The position numbers and the translations under genes are program-made. Positions 1 through 10,261 of a stretch of DNA of 64,000 nucleotides are shown one piece after another. The stretch's first letter is position 1. Every line of letters begins with the position of its first letter. The notes under the pieces were generated by a model. That model saw only the letters and a list, made by a program, of their open reading frames with translations, was not told the DNA's origin and did no database searches. Source of the stretch: Acidobacteriota bacterium. Lineage in GTDB: Bacteria > Acidobacteriota > Terriglobia > Terriglobales > Acidobacteriaceae. The DNA lies in the NCBI GenBank assembly GCA_021778845.1, contig JAJYBU010000008.1, positions 60,668 to 124,667 on the forward strand. The letters are read 5' to 3'.

Positions 1-1695
<1,695 letters not shown>

Positions 1696-1848
1696 AGAGT
1701 TCTATTTTAGAGGGTCAGTGCGGCAGGCGCGCGCCAAAGGCCCAGAGCTGAAGCCCTTTTCGCCGGGAGCATGATTCAGCGGGCTGAAGACCGCTGTTCA
1801 TCCGGCACCCGGTTCGATTGCGACACCGGGGTTCGGTAGGATGGAGGG

Positions 1849-2550
1849 ATGGTTGAGTTGAATGCGGTTGAGGCGCGGGTTTTGGGGGTGTTGATCGAGA
1901 AAGAGATCAATACGCCGGAGTACTATCCGCTGAGTTTGAATGCAGCGGTGAATGCGTGTAACCAGAAGAGCAGCCGTGAGCCGGTGATGGAGTTGAGCGA
2001 GGCCGAGGTGCGGACGGCGCTGTTTGAATTGGACCAACTGGGGCTGGTGCGGACAATTGCCGAGACGCGGGCAACGAAGTTTGAGCATCGGGTGCGGGAT
2101 GTGCTGAATCTGCGGCGGGATGAGGTGGCGGTGATGTGTCTGCTGCTGCTGCGCGGGCCGCAGACCTCGGCGGAGTTGCGGGCGCGGACGGAGCGGATGT
2201 ATGCGTTCGATGACAATGCGGCGGTGATGGCGACGCTGGAGCGACTGGCGGCGCGGGAGGTTTCAGGTCAGGCTGAGCCGCTGACGCAGTTGATGCCGCG
2301 GCAGCCGGGAAGCCGCGAGGCGCGGTGGGTGCATCTGCTGAGCGGGCCGGTGAGCGAGGTGGCGGTGGCTGCAGCCTCTGGAAGCGCGCGCCCTAAAGGC
2401 GAGACGCGGGGTGCGCGAGAGGATGAGGGTGACGGTGGGGTGGGGTTGGCGCAGCGGGTGGAGGCGCTGGAGGAGATGGTATTCACCCTGGAGCAGCGGC
2501 TGTTTGCGCTGGAGCAGGCTGCGGAGGCTAAGAAGCCGGAGACAGACTGA
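1849..2550 (+). CDS. YceH-like (UPF0502/DUF480) winged-helix protein
   Basis: 233 residues. The first 170 or so match the YceH family: NAVEARVLGVLIEKE at the N-terminus, YYPLSLNAAVNACNQKSSR, then RGPQTSAELRARTERM and ARWVHLLSGP. The family has two tandem winged-helix folds; its function is not firmly known. Residues from about 180 on form a Gly/Asp/Arg-rich linker and a short predicted coiled coil (AQRVEALEEMVFTLEQRL). The start ATG follows a purine-rich GGATGGAGGG. The 3' end overlaps the convergent fabD by 23 bases. Confidence 0.85.
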   Translation: MVELNAVEARVLGVLIEKEINTPEYYPLSLNAAVNACNQKSSREPVMELSEAEVRTALFELDQLGLVRTIAETRATKFEHRVRDVLNLRRDEVAVMCLLLLRGPQTSAELRARTERMYAFDDNAAVMATLERLAAREVSGQAEPLTQLMPRQPGSREARWVHLLSGPVSEVAVAAASGSARPKGETRGAREDEGDGGVGLAQRVEALEEMVFTLEQRLFALEQAAEAKKPETD

Positions 2551-3520
2551 GCAGCGTTTTTTCAAGGCTGGCGGGATCTTCGACGTTGGTGGTGGCGAGG
2601 GCTCGGTCGATCTGGCGGTTGAGGCCGGTGAGGACTTTGCCGGGGCCGACTTCGATGTAATGGGTGACGCCGGATTGATGCAGAAGCCCGATGCACTCAA
2701 CCCAGCGGACGGCGCCGGTGACCTGGCGGATGAGGGCGTCGCGGACGGCGTCGGCGGTGGTGAGGAGGCGGGCGTCGACGTTGGAGGCGACGGGGAAGGC
2801 GGGGTCGTGGAAGGGGATGGAGGCGAGGTGGGTGGCGAGCTGGAGCTGCGCGGGCATCATGAGCGGGCAGTGGAAGGGAGCGCTGACGGGGAGCATGACG
2901 GCGCGCTTGGCTCCGAGTTCCTTGCAGCGTTCGGCAGCGCGCTCGACGGCGGCTTTTGAGCCCGAGATGACGGTCTGGTCGGGGGAGTTGAGGTTGGCAG
3001 TGGCGACGACTTCGGGAGCGAGTTCGGCGGTGGCTGCGGCGCAGGCGGCTTCGATGTCCGCGATGGGGAGGCCGAGGATGGCGGCCATGGCGCCCTGACC
3101 GGCGGGGACCGCGGACTGCATGAACTGGCCGCGGGCGCGGACGGTGCGGACGGCGTCGGCGAAGGAGAGGGTGCGGGCGGCGACGTGGGCGGAGTACTCG
3201 CCGAGGGAGTGGCCGGCGGCGTAGTGGATGAAGAGGTGGCGCGCGTGGAGTTCGTGCTCGAGGACGCGGAGGGCGGCTATGGAGACGGTGAGGATCGCGG
3301 GCTGGGTGTGCTCGGTGAGCTTGAGGGTGTCGTCCGGGCCGTTGAAGATGATGTCAGAGAGGGAGAAACCGAGAGCGTCGTCGGCTTCTTCGAAGACGGC
3401 GCGGGCGGCGGGGTGGGCGTCGTAGAGGGCGCGGCCCATGCCGACGGATTGCGAGCCCTGGCCGGGAAAGAGGAGGGCGATGAGGGGGGTGGGTGCCGGG
3501 TTGGTGGCTGGTGTGGTCAT
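2528..3520 (-). CDS. fabD: Malonyl-CoA:ACP transacylase FabD
   Basis: Moves malonyl from CoA to acyl carrier protein, supplying the extender unit for type II fatty acid synthesis in the cytoplasm. 330 residues, slightly longer than the usual 305-315. The oxyanion motif GQGSQSVGMG is near residue 20, the nucleophile motif GHSLGEYSA near residue 105, and the conserved segment with the catalytic His is VSAPFHCPLM near 215. No other fatty acid genes adjoin it here, though fabZ lies 38 kb away. It converges on, and slightly overlaps, the YceH-like gene. Confidence 0.95.
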   Translation of the reverse strand: MTTPATNPAPTPLIALLFPGQGSQSVGMGRALYDAHPAARAVFEEADDALGFSLSDIIFNGPDDTLKLTEHTQPAILTVSIAALRVLEHELHARHLFIHYAAGHSLGEYSAHVAARTLSFADAVRTVRARGQFMQSAVPAGQGAMAAILGLPIADIEAACAAATAELAPEVVATANLNSPDQTVISGSKAAVERAAERCKELGAKRAVMLPVSAPFHCPLMMPAQLQLATHLASIPFHDPAFPVASNVDARLLTTADAVRDALIRQVTGAVRWVECIGLLHQSGVTHYIEVGPGKVLTGLNRQIDRALATTNVEDPASLEKTLLSLSPAS

Positions 3521-3559
3521 GTGGGATCGATTCTCTTGAGATAGTTTAGCGGGTTGAGA

Positions 3560-4732
3560 CTATTCGAGGGGGGTGGTGAGGAGGGTTTGCCGGACTTCGC
3601 CGTCGGTGAGGGTGTAGAGGGCGAACTGGCGGGTGGATTGGGAGCGGAGTTCGAAGAGGAGGCTGGCGCGGTGGGTGGCGTCGGGGTCGACGGCGTCGAC
3701 GAGTCGGAACCAGGGGGTGCGGTCGAGGTGGGTGGCGTCGGTGATGGAGAAGAGGACGGGATGGAGGGTTGCTGAGGGGCCGGGCTCGGCGATGAGCGTT
3801 AGGTAGACGGGGCCGCCGGTGGTGAGGGGTGATTCGGTGGTGAAGATGAAGGTAGGAGGGCCACCGTCGGTGAGGGTGTAGGCGGAGAGTTGCTCATTGG
3901 TGAGGGTGAGGGCGGGTGTTGCGAGGGAGGCGGAAGTGAGATTGTTGAAGGCGATGTAATGGGCGAGGGGCGCGAGCGCGAGGGCTTCGACGGAGTGGAG
4001 GGTCTGGGCGCGTTCGGTGGCGTTGGCCCAGGGGCGGGTGAAGGTTTGCGGGGCACGGTTGGCGGCGTCGGAGACGGCTGCGGCCTGGTGGAGATCGGGC
4101 GGAAGGGTGGCGAGTTGGGGCGTGACGTCTGCGTTGGCGGGGATGCCGCGATGCAGCGTCGGCCGGTCCGGGTCTTCGTTGAGCGGGGTGGCCGGAGGGG
4201 TGACGTAGCCGGGTTGCTGGTCGGCCTTCTTGTGCTTGGCCTTGCTGATGGGGTGGGAGCGGCGGAGGACGGGTGGGGCGTCGCTTATGTCGTCGATTGC
4301 GGAGATGGTGGGCGGGGTTGTGGAAGTTTGAGCGCTGGCGGCTGCGGCTGCTTCGGCGGCGGTGAGGAGGTGGCCGAAGCCGACCCAGGCGCGGTGGGTA
4401 TTGTCGCCGGAGCGGGTGGGGAGGTAGTCGGCGGACTGAAGTTCGAGGGTCTGGCCGGAATGCTCGATCGAGTAGAGGGTGCCGGGCTGGAGCGTAAAGG
4501 GAATGGGCCGGGCAAGGTAGACGCCCGCGTCTTCAAGATGGCCGTTGATAAAGAGAGAGACGGGGATGAGGCGCGCTGCGGTGGGATGGGCGAGGTCGCC
4601 AGTCCACTCATAGACGGCGAGGGCACGGGTGACCGGGGCGGGGGATTCGACGGCGTGGGTTTGTGCGTGCAGAGTGGCGAGCAGGAGCGCGTTGAGGAGG
4701 AGCGAGCCGCCGAGAACGAGGCGCGGATGCAT
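3560..4732 (-). CDS. Secreted protein of unknown function
   Basis: 390 residues from the ATG at 4732. The longer open frame upstream is Pro/Ala-rich, has no signal-like start and overlaps the divergent HAD-UbiA gene, so I exclude it. The start gives a clear signal peptide: MHPRL, then a hydrophobic core LVLGGSLLLNALLLATL, then AQTHA. A first globular part (about 30-125) is followed by a Pro/Ala/Lys-rich linker (about 130-215) and a second globular part to the end. No catalytic motif or known domain is recognised. It is probably periplasmic or surface exposed. Confidence 0.7.
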   Translation of the reverse strand: MHPRLVLGGSLLLNALLLATLHAQTHAVESPAPVTRALAVYEWTGDLAHPTAARLIPVSLFINGHLEDAGVYLARPIPFTLQPGTLYSIEHSGQTLELQSADYLPTRSGDNTHRAWVGFGHLLTAAEAAAAASAQTSTTPPTISAIDDISDAPPVLRRSHPISKAKHKKADQQPGYVTPPATPLNEDPDRPTLHRGIPANADVTPQLATLPPDLHQAAAVSDAANRAPQTFTRPWANATERAQTLHSVEALALAPLAHYIAFNNLTSASLATPALTLTNEQLSAYTLTDGGPPTFIFTTESPLTTGGPVYLTLIAEPGPSATLHPVLFSITDATHLDRTPWFRLVDAVDPDATHRASLLFELRSQSTRQFALYTLTDGEVRQTLLTTPLE

Positions 4733-4879
4733 GCTTGCGAGTTTACTTCGGAACGCTCGGACGCGAGCCGGGGAAGAGGTTGCGCGCGGAATGTAGGGGG
4801 CTTTGCTCGCGCTGGCGGTATAGTGACGAGATAATAGACCAACGCGCTCTCTGTTGAATGGTGATGAGAAAAAATGATC

Positions 4880-4923
4880 GGGAGAGCCATAGCTGACGAT
4901 GGGGAGAGCCGTAGCCGACGATG
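4880..4923 (+). repeat. Two tandem 22-nt units ending at a start codon
   Basis: Unit 1 is 4880-4901 and unit 2 is 4902-4923. Both begin GGGAGAGCC and end GACGATG, with two mismatches between them. The final ATG of unit 2 is the start codon used for the HAD-UbiA gene, so the duplication also duplicates a GGGAGAG purine tract upstream. Confidence 0.85.
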
Positions 4924-6459
4924 AATGGTGCTGAACGAGTCGCGGAGTCGAGCGTGGTGGCTGCCGAGGGGAGTGGGCCTGCGGTAGGGGCTCGGCTGCG
5001 CGCGGGGGTGGCGCTGTGCGTGGACCTGGATGGCACGCTGGTGAAGTCGGACACACTGCTGGACACAGTGCTGGTGGTGGCGCGGCAGAAGCCGTTGGAG
5101 CTGCTGCATGTGCCGGGCTGGATTGCCGAGGGACGTGCGGCATTCAAGCGCCACCTGACGGGTCTGGTGGCGCTGGATGTGGAGCATCTGCCGTATAACC
5201 GGCCACTTCTGGAGTACCTGCGGCAGCAGTATGGCGAGGGCCGGGCGATCTACCTGGCGACGGCTGCGGATAAGAGGTTGGCGGAACGCGTGGCGGCGCA
5301 TCTGGGAATCTTTGCGGGGGTTCTGGCGTCGGATGGAGAGACGAATCTGGCGGGTGGCAATAAGCTGGCGGCGTTTCGCGCAAAGTTTGGAGACGCGTTC
5401 TGCTACATCGGAAATGCGCGGCCGGATGTGGAGTTACTGGCGGCCTGCGAGTCGCCGATGGTGGCCAATCCCGACAGTGCGCTGCGTGCGGGGATGAAGC
5501 GCATGCGGACGGTGGCGGCGGCGAGTTTTGAGGACCGGGGCTCGGCGCTGCGAAGTTGGCTGAAGGCGATCCGGCTGCATCAGTGGGCGAAGAATGCGCT
5601 GATCTTCGTTCCGCTGCTGCTGGCGCACCAGTGGCATCTGCGCATGTTTGGAGCAGCGATAACGGCGTTTCTGAGCTTCGGGATGTGCGCTTCGGCTACC
5701 TATATTGTGAACGACCTGCTGGATCTGGAGGCTGACCGGCGCCATCCGAGCAAGCGAAGGCGACCGTTCGCGGCGGGGGATCTTTCGGCGATCTCGGGCG
5801 TGGCCGTGGTTTGCCTGTTGCTGGTGGGCGCGGTCGCGCTGGCGCTGGCGCTGCCCCATATTGTCGCTGCGTTGCCGGGTACGGCTCAGCTTAAACATCC
5901 GTACAAATTTCTGGAGTGGCTGGGTTTTTATACGGCCGTCACGCTGACGTATTCGTTGTATCTGAAGCGGAAGCTGCTGTTGGATGTGTTTGTGCTGAGC
6001 GGGTTGTACACGGTGCGGATTCTCGCGGGCAGCGCGGCGACGGGGATTCCGATGTCGCCGTGGCTGGCGGGCTTTGGCGTATTTTTCTTTCTGTCGCTGG
6101 CGTTTGTGAAGCGCTTCAGCGAACTGGAGAGCCTGCGGGAACGTGGCGGCGCGGTGAGCAATGGGCGCGGATATTTTGTCGGCGACCTGGAGCAATTGCG
6201 GGCGCTGGGGACGGGGTCGGCGTATGCGGCGGTGGTGGTGCTGACAATGTATATCAGCAACGCGGAGACGAATGTGCTCTATCAGCACCCGGTGCGACTG
6301 TGGGTGGTGGTGCCGGTGCTGCTGCTGTGGCTGAGCCAGGTGTGGATGCTGGCCAGCCGCGGCGAGATGGACGAGGACCCGGTCGTGTTCGCCATTACCG
6401 ACAAGCGAAGTCTGCTGCTGGGCGTGCTGATGGCGGCGGTGATTTTGTGGGCGCTGTAA
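4921..6459 (+). CDS. HAD-phosphatase/UbiA prenyltransferase fusion
   Basis: 512 residues. The N-terminal HAD-like half (about 30-195) has DLDGTLVKSD (DxDGT), a Thr-containing YLATAADKR and a FCYIGNARPD acid motif. The C-terminal half (about 215-512) is a polytopic UbiA-type transferase with NDLLDLEADRRHP and KRRRPFAAG, the prenyl-diphosphate/Mg2+ motif. Its form resembles decaprenyl-phosphate phosphoribosyltransferases (Rv3806c-like). About eight membrane segments are visible. Likely role: moving a polyprenyl or phosphoribosyl group at the membrane, with the HAD domain removing a phosphate from substrate or product. The exact substrate cannot be read from sequence. The first 25-30 residues are low complexity, so a downstream start is possible. 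Confidence 0.85.
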   Translation: MNGAERVAESSVVAAEGSGPAVGARLRAGVALCVDLDGTLVKSDTLLDTVLVVARQKPLELLHVPGWIAEGRAAFKRHLTGLVALDVEHLPYNRPLLEYLRQQYGEGRAIYLATAADKRLAERVAAHLGIFAGVLASDGETNLAGGNKLAAFRAKFGDAFCYIGNARPDVELLAACESPMVANPDSALRAGMKRMRTVAAASFEDRGSALRSWLKAIRLHQWAKNALIFVPLLLAHQWHLRMFGAAITAFLSFGMCASATYIVNDLLDLEADRRHPSKRRRPFAAGDLSAISGVAVVCLLLVGAVALALALPHIVAALPGTAQLKHPYKFLEWLGFYTAVTLTYSLYLKRKLLLDVFVLSGLYTVRILAGSAATGIPMSPWLAGFGVFFFLSLAFVKRFSELESLRERGGAVSNGRGYFVGDLEQLRALGTGSAYAAVVVLTMYISNAETNVLYQHPVRLWVVVPVLLLWLSQVWMLASRGEMDEDPVVFAITDKRSLLLGVLMAAVILWAL

Positions 6460-6511
6460 GGACGGTGTTGGGGTGCAAGGCAGCGTTCATTTATCCTGAA
6501 GATTCGACACC

Positions 6512-7624
6512 ATGAGCACAGCGATTCCAGAATTGAAGCAGTACGATGAGGCCGAGCTTGATCGCGTCTTCGCAGAGCTAGAGGCTGAGGTGGCCGCGCA
6601 GACCCGCGCGCTGACCAGCGATGAGGCCATGGAAGCGTTCCGCCTGGAGTGGCTGGGGCGCAAGCAGGGGCGGCTGGGACAGTTGAGTGCCGCGTGGCTG
6701 AAGTCGGCGCCGATAGAGGCGAAGAAGTCCCTCGGCATACGGTTCAACAAGCTCAAGGCGCGGATTGAAGAGGCGCGCGCAGCGAGTGCCGCGACGGAGA
6801 TGAAGGCGGCAGGTGCCGGGCTGGATGTGACGCTGCCGGGGGCGGGGCAGCGGATGGGGGTGGAACATCCGCTGGTGAAGACGATGGCAGAGATTGTCAG
6901 CGTATTTCAGCGCATGGGGTATTCGGTGGGGTTGGGGCCGGAGGTGGAGACGGACTTCTATAACTTCGAGGCGCTGAACTTTCCGCCGAATCATCCGGCA
7001 CGCGATACGCAGGATACGTTGGTGGTGGCCGGGCAGGAGGCGAAGCCGCTGCGCGAACGGCTGCTGATGCGCACGCATACGTCGCCGGTGCAGATTCGGT
7101 CGATGCTGGAACAGGCGCCGCCGCTGCGGCTGGTGATTCCGGGCAAGGTGCATCGGAATGATGCTGCGGATGCGACGCACTCGCCGGTGTTTCACCAGGT
7201 GGAGGGGCTGTGCGTGGATACGAATATTACGTTCAGCGATCTGAAGGGCACGCTGGATTTTGCGATGAAGGCGTTCTTCGGGTCGGCGGTAAAGACGCGG
7301 TTTTTCCCGTCCTTCTTTCCCTTCACGGAGCCCAGCGCGGACGTACAGATTTCGTGTATTTTTTGCGGCGGCAAAGGTTGCCGGAAGTGCAAGCACTCCG
7401 GATGGATTGAGCTGCTGGGCTGCGGGATGGTGGACCCGGCGGTGTTCGAGTCGGTGAATCAGCGGCGCGTGGAGATGGGGCGCGAGCCGTTGTATGACAC
7501 GCAGAAGATTAGCGGGTTTGCGTTTGGTATGGGCGTCGATCGGATTGCGATGATGAAGTATGGGATCAGCGATATCGGCTTGCTGTACTCGGGCGACATG
7601 AGATTTCTGGAGCAGTTTGCGTGA
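6512..7624 (+). CDS. pheS: Phenylalanine-tRNA ligase alpha subunit
   Basis: Catalytic subunit of the PheST heterotetramer that charges tRNA-Phe. 370 residues, slightly longer than typical. An N-terminal coiled-coil region (about 1-110) leads into the class II catalytic core: HPLVKTMAEIV, GPEVETDFYNFEALNFPPNHPARD (motif 2 region), RTHTSPVQIRSM, GKVHRNDAADATHSPVFHQVEG and, near the end, FAFGMGVDRIAMMKYG (motif 3). A Cys-rich IFCGGKGCRKCKHSGW suggests a small metal site. Its stop overlaps the pheT start by four bases, so the subunits are translationally coupled. Confidence 0.97.
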   Translation: MSTAIPELKQYDEAELDRVFAELEAEVAAQTRALTSDEAMEAFRLEWLGRKQGRLGQLSAAWLKSAPIEAKKSLGIRFNKLKARIEEARAASAATEMKAAGAGLDVTLPGAGQRMGVEHPLVKTMAEIVSVFQRMGYSVGLGPEVETDFYNFEALNFPPNHPARDTQDTLVVAGQEAKPLRERLLMRTHTSPVQIRSMLEQAPPLRLVIPGKVHRNDAADATHSPVFHQVEGLCVDTNITFSDLKGTLDFAMKAFFGSAVKTRFFPSFFPFTEPSADVQISCIFCGGKGCRKCKHSGWIELLGCGMVDPAVFESVNQRRVEMGREPLYDTQKISGFAFGMGVDRIAMMKYGISDIGLLYSGDMRFLEQFA

Positions 7625-9717
7625 ATATTTTGACGAAGTGGCTGCGCTCGTATTTGCCTGAACTTGCGGTGGACGATCGCCAGCTTGCGGAAGATTTGAC
7701 GCTGCGCGGCATCGCCGTTGAGGGCGAGTTCGACGCGGCGTGCGGCGGTCGTCTGTATGAGATGGACATCACGACCAACCGCGTGGATGCGATGAATCAT
7801 TATGGCGTCGCGCGTGAGGCTGCGGCGATTTATGACGTCGCGCTGAAGCCGTTGAGTGAGAGCATTGGCGCGGCGGTGGTGGAGACGAAGCCGGGTGCGG
7901 GGTTTCCGGTTCGCATTGAGGCGCGTGATTTGTGCGGACGGTTTACGGCGCGGGTGATTCGCGGCGTGAGCGTCGGGCCGAGTGCGGGATTGATTGCGGA
8001 ATATTTTGCGGCGCTGGGACAGAAGCCGATTTCGGCACCGGTGGATGTGACGAACTTCGGTTGGCTGGCAATGGGGCAGCCAACGCATGTGTTCGATCTG
8101 GACAAGGTTGTCGGCGGGATTGTGGTGCGGCGGGCGCACGCAGGCGAGAAGCTGGCGCTGCTCGATGGTACGGAGAAGACGCTGGTTGCGGACGACCTGG
8201 TGATTGCTGATGAGGTGAAGGCGCTGGGGCTCGCGGGCGTGATGGGTGGGTGGGAGTCGCGGGTAACCGAGGAGACGAAAAATATTCTGGTCGAAGCAGC
8301 GTGGTTCGATCCGGCGGCGATTCGGGCGAGCTCGCGGCGGCATGGCTTGCATACGGACGCGAGTCATCGGTTTGAGCGCGGTGCGGATTTCGATGCGGCC
8401 CCGCTGGCGAATCATCTGGTAACGCGGATGGTGGTGGAGCAGAGCGGCGGCGAGGTGGTGGGTCCGCTGGTGGACGTGGTGGTTGCGGAGTGGGCGGCGA
8501 AGACCGCGCAGCGCAAGGCGATTTCGCTGAAGGTGAGCGAGGTCGAGCGGCATCTGGGCACGACAGCCGATGGGTTGGGGATCGGCGAGGCGGTGGTTGC
8601 GCAGTATCTGAGTGCGCTGGGATGCGTGATGACGCAGACTTCGGCGGGCGAGTATGCGGTGAAGCTGCCGAGCTGGCGGTTGGACCTGGAGCGCGAGATT
8701 GACTTGATTGAAGAGGTGGCGCGCGTCTACGGGTACAACCGGTTTGCGGATACGCTGCCGAGCTTTGCAGGGGCGGTGCGGGAGTTGCCGCATGCGCTGC
8801 ACGAGGCGACGATTCGCGAGACGCTGCGTGGGATGGGATGGTCGGAGGCGATCTCGAGTACGTTTACTTCCGCGGAAGAAGCGGCGGTGTTTGGCGGTGC
8901 GTTGGGTGGGGTAGCGATTGGGAATCCGTTGAGTGCGGAGGCAGGAATGCTGCGTCCATCGCTGGCGCCGGGTATGGCGACGATGCTGGCGCATAATCTG
9001 CATCGGGATGTGAGCAGCGTGCGGTTGTTTGAGATGGGCACGGTGTTTGGTGGATCGACGGCCGAGGTGAAGGAGAAGGTTGGGCTGGCGCTGGGAGCGA
9101 CTGGCGCGGCGGTGGCAACCGCGTTGTTCAAGGCCGACGATGCGCTGTTCTATGAGACCAAGGGCGCGATCGAGGCGCTGCTGCAAAAGTTCGAGGGCGC
9201 GGTTGGCTTTGATACGAATGCGCTGCCGGCGTGGATTGCGGCAGGACGTGGAGCGAGGGTGCTGCTGGGCGGCGAGGCGGTTGCGGTGTTTGGAGAGTTG
9301 AGTGCGACGGAGTTGCAGTCGCGCAAACTGCGGCAGCCGTGCGTGATTGCGACCATCGATGCGCAGCGGTTGTTCGAGACGAAGCTACGCCAGCCGGTGT
9401 CGCGGGAGTTGTCGCGGTTCCAGGCGGTGGAGAGAGATTTTTCGTTTGTGTTTCCGGATGCGGTGACGTGGGCGACGATTGAGGCTGCGTTACATAGGGA
9501 AAGTGCGGGGTTGAAGCCGGATGAGTTGCGCAGTGTGCTCCCGGTGGAGATCTTCCGCGATGCGAAGGGAAAGTCAATTGCGGCGGGATCGTATTCGCTG
9601 CTGCTGCGGGTGGTGTTTCAGTCGCACGAGCGGACCTTGACGGAGGAAGAGATCACGCGCTGGTCGGAGTGGGTGGTGGCGCAACTGACGGGACTGGGCG
9701 GGACGCAAAGAGCCTGA
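7621..9717 (+). CDS. pheT: Phenylalanine-tRNA ligase beta subunit lacking the N-terminal tRNA-binding domain
   Basis: 698 residues from a GTG that overlaps the pheS TGA. After NILTKWLRSYLPELAVDD the chain goes almost directly to TNRVDAMNHYGVAREAAAIY. The EMAP/OB-fold tRNA-binding domain of about 110 residues, normally at about 40-150 in bacterial PheT, is missing. The B3/4 editing domain (PVDVTNFGWLAMGQPTHVFD), B5 (VEEVARVYGYNRF), the catalytic-like domain and the C-terminal ferredoxin-fold anticodon-binding domain (SRFQAVERDFSFVF) are all present. The reading frame is intact, so the short form is probably the normal state in this lineage. Confidence 0.95.
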   Translation: MNILTKWLRSYLPELAVDDRQLAEDLTLRGIAVEGEFDAACGGRLYEMDITTNRVDAMNHYGVAREAAAIYDVALKPLSESIGAAVVETKPGAGFPVRIEARDLCGRFTARVIRGVSVGPSAGLIAEYFAALGQKPISAPVDVTNFGWLAMGQPTHVFDLDKVVGGIVVRRAHAGEKLALLDGTEKTLVADDLVIADEVKALGLAGVMGGWESRVTEETKNILVEAAWFDPAAIRASSRRHGLHTDASHRFERGADFDAAPLANHLVTRMVVEQSGGEVVGPLVDVVVAEWAAKTAQRKAISLKVSEVERHLGTTADGLGIGEAVVAQYLSALGCVMTQTSAGEYAVKLPSWRLDLEREIDLIEEVARVYGYNRFADTLPSFAGAVRELPHALHEATIRETLRGMGWSEAISSTFTSAEEAAVFGGALGGVAIGNPLSAEAGMLRPSLAPGMATMLAHNLHRDVSSVRLFEMGTVFGGSTAEVKEKVGLALGATGAAVATALFKADDALFYETKGAIEALLQKFEGAVGFDTNALPAWIAAGRGARVLLGGEAVAVFGELSATELQSRKLRQPCVIATIDAQRLFETKLRQPVSRELSRFQAVERDFSFVFPDAVTWATIEAALHRESAGLKPDELRSVLPVEIFRDAKGKSIAAGSYSLLLRVVFQSHERTLTEEEITRWSEWVVAQLTGLGGTQRA

Positions 9718-9783
9718 GCGGCTGCAACGCGCAGCACGAAAGTCGCGGCTTGCGGAGAGCGCAGCGAACAAAAGGGAATTCAG

Positions 9784-9808
9784 GTATATACCCCTGCGGG
9801 GTATATAC
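9784..9808. promoter_or_regulatory. Perfect 11-bp inverted repeat, possible repressor operator
   Basis: GTATATACCCC, three bases, then GGGGTATATAC. It lies 71 bases upstream of the zapB-like start. A TATACT at 9831-9836 could be the -10 of a promoter whose -35 region this palindrome would overlap. The core (TATACCCC/GGGGTATA) resembles operators of the CsoR/CstR family of sensors, but no such regulator is encoded in the window. It could also act as an RNA hairpin after pheT, although no U tract follows. Confidence 0.5.
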
Positions 9809-9878
9809 GAAAATCCTCCGCACTGCGTCCTATACTTCGAGATGAGAAGGGCGTCCAGACGCCTTGAAGGAGCAGCAC

Positions 9879-10208
9879 ATGGGATCCGCAAGTATCAGTG
9901 TCGATGAGTTTCAGGCGCTGGAGCAGAAGGTGCTTCAGACCGTCGAACTGATCAAGAGAGAGCGCGAGGCAAGAGCCACGGCAGAGGCCGCACGCGCTGC
10001 GGCTGAGGCCGAAATCGCCGCTACAAAGGCTGAGCTTGCTGCGCGCAAAGACGAGTTGACGCTGCGCGGCCAGGAGATTGTTGCGCTGCGACAGGAGTTG
10101 GCGGCCTCCGGCGATGCGCAGGGTGAGATTCAAAGCCTGCAGCGAGAGCGCGAGGCGGTTCGGCTGCGCGTGGAGAAGATGCTGGCGAGTATTGAAGAAG
10201 TGGTTTAG
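9879..10208 (+). CDS. Small coiled-coil protein, ZapB-like
   Basis: 109 residues. The ATG at 9879 sits six bases after AAGGAG; an in-frame TTG 15 bases upstream is a worse start. Almost the whole chain from about residue 10 is predicted coiled coil, rich in Glu, Arg, Ala and Leu with heptad spacing. It directly precedes zapA, so a role in organising the division ring with ZapA is likely. That is inferred from context and general form, since such coiled coils carry little family signal. Confidence 0.7.
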   Translation: MGSASISVDEFQALEQKVLQTVELIKREREARATAEAARAAAEAEIAATKAELAARKDELTLRGQEIVALRQELAASGDAQGEIQSLQREREAVRLRVEKMLASIEEVV

Positions 10209-10261
10209 CAGCGCGTCGTTTGAGTGTGCAGGCGCGGAGCCGGAATGAGGCAGGAGCGGTA

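Noticed and set aside
7459..9186. 575-codon minus-strand open frame opposite pheT
   Set aside because: Composition (His/Arg/Gln-rich) is that of an antisense shadow of a high-GC gene; pheT itself is unmistakable.
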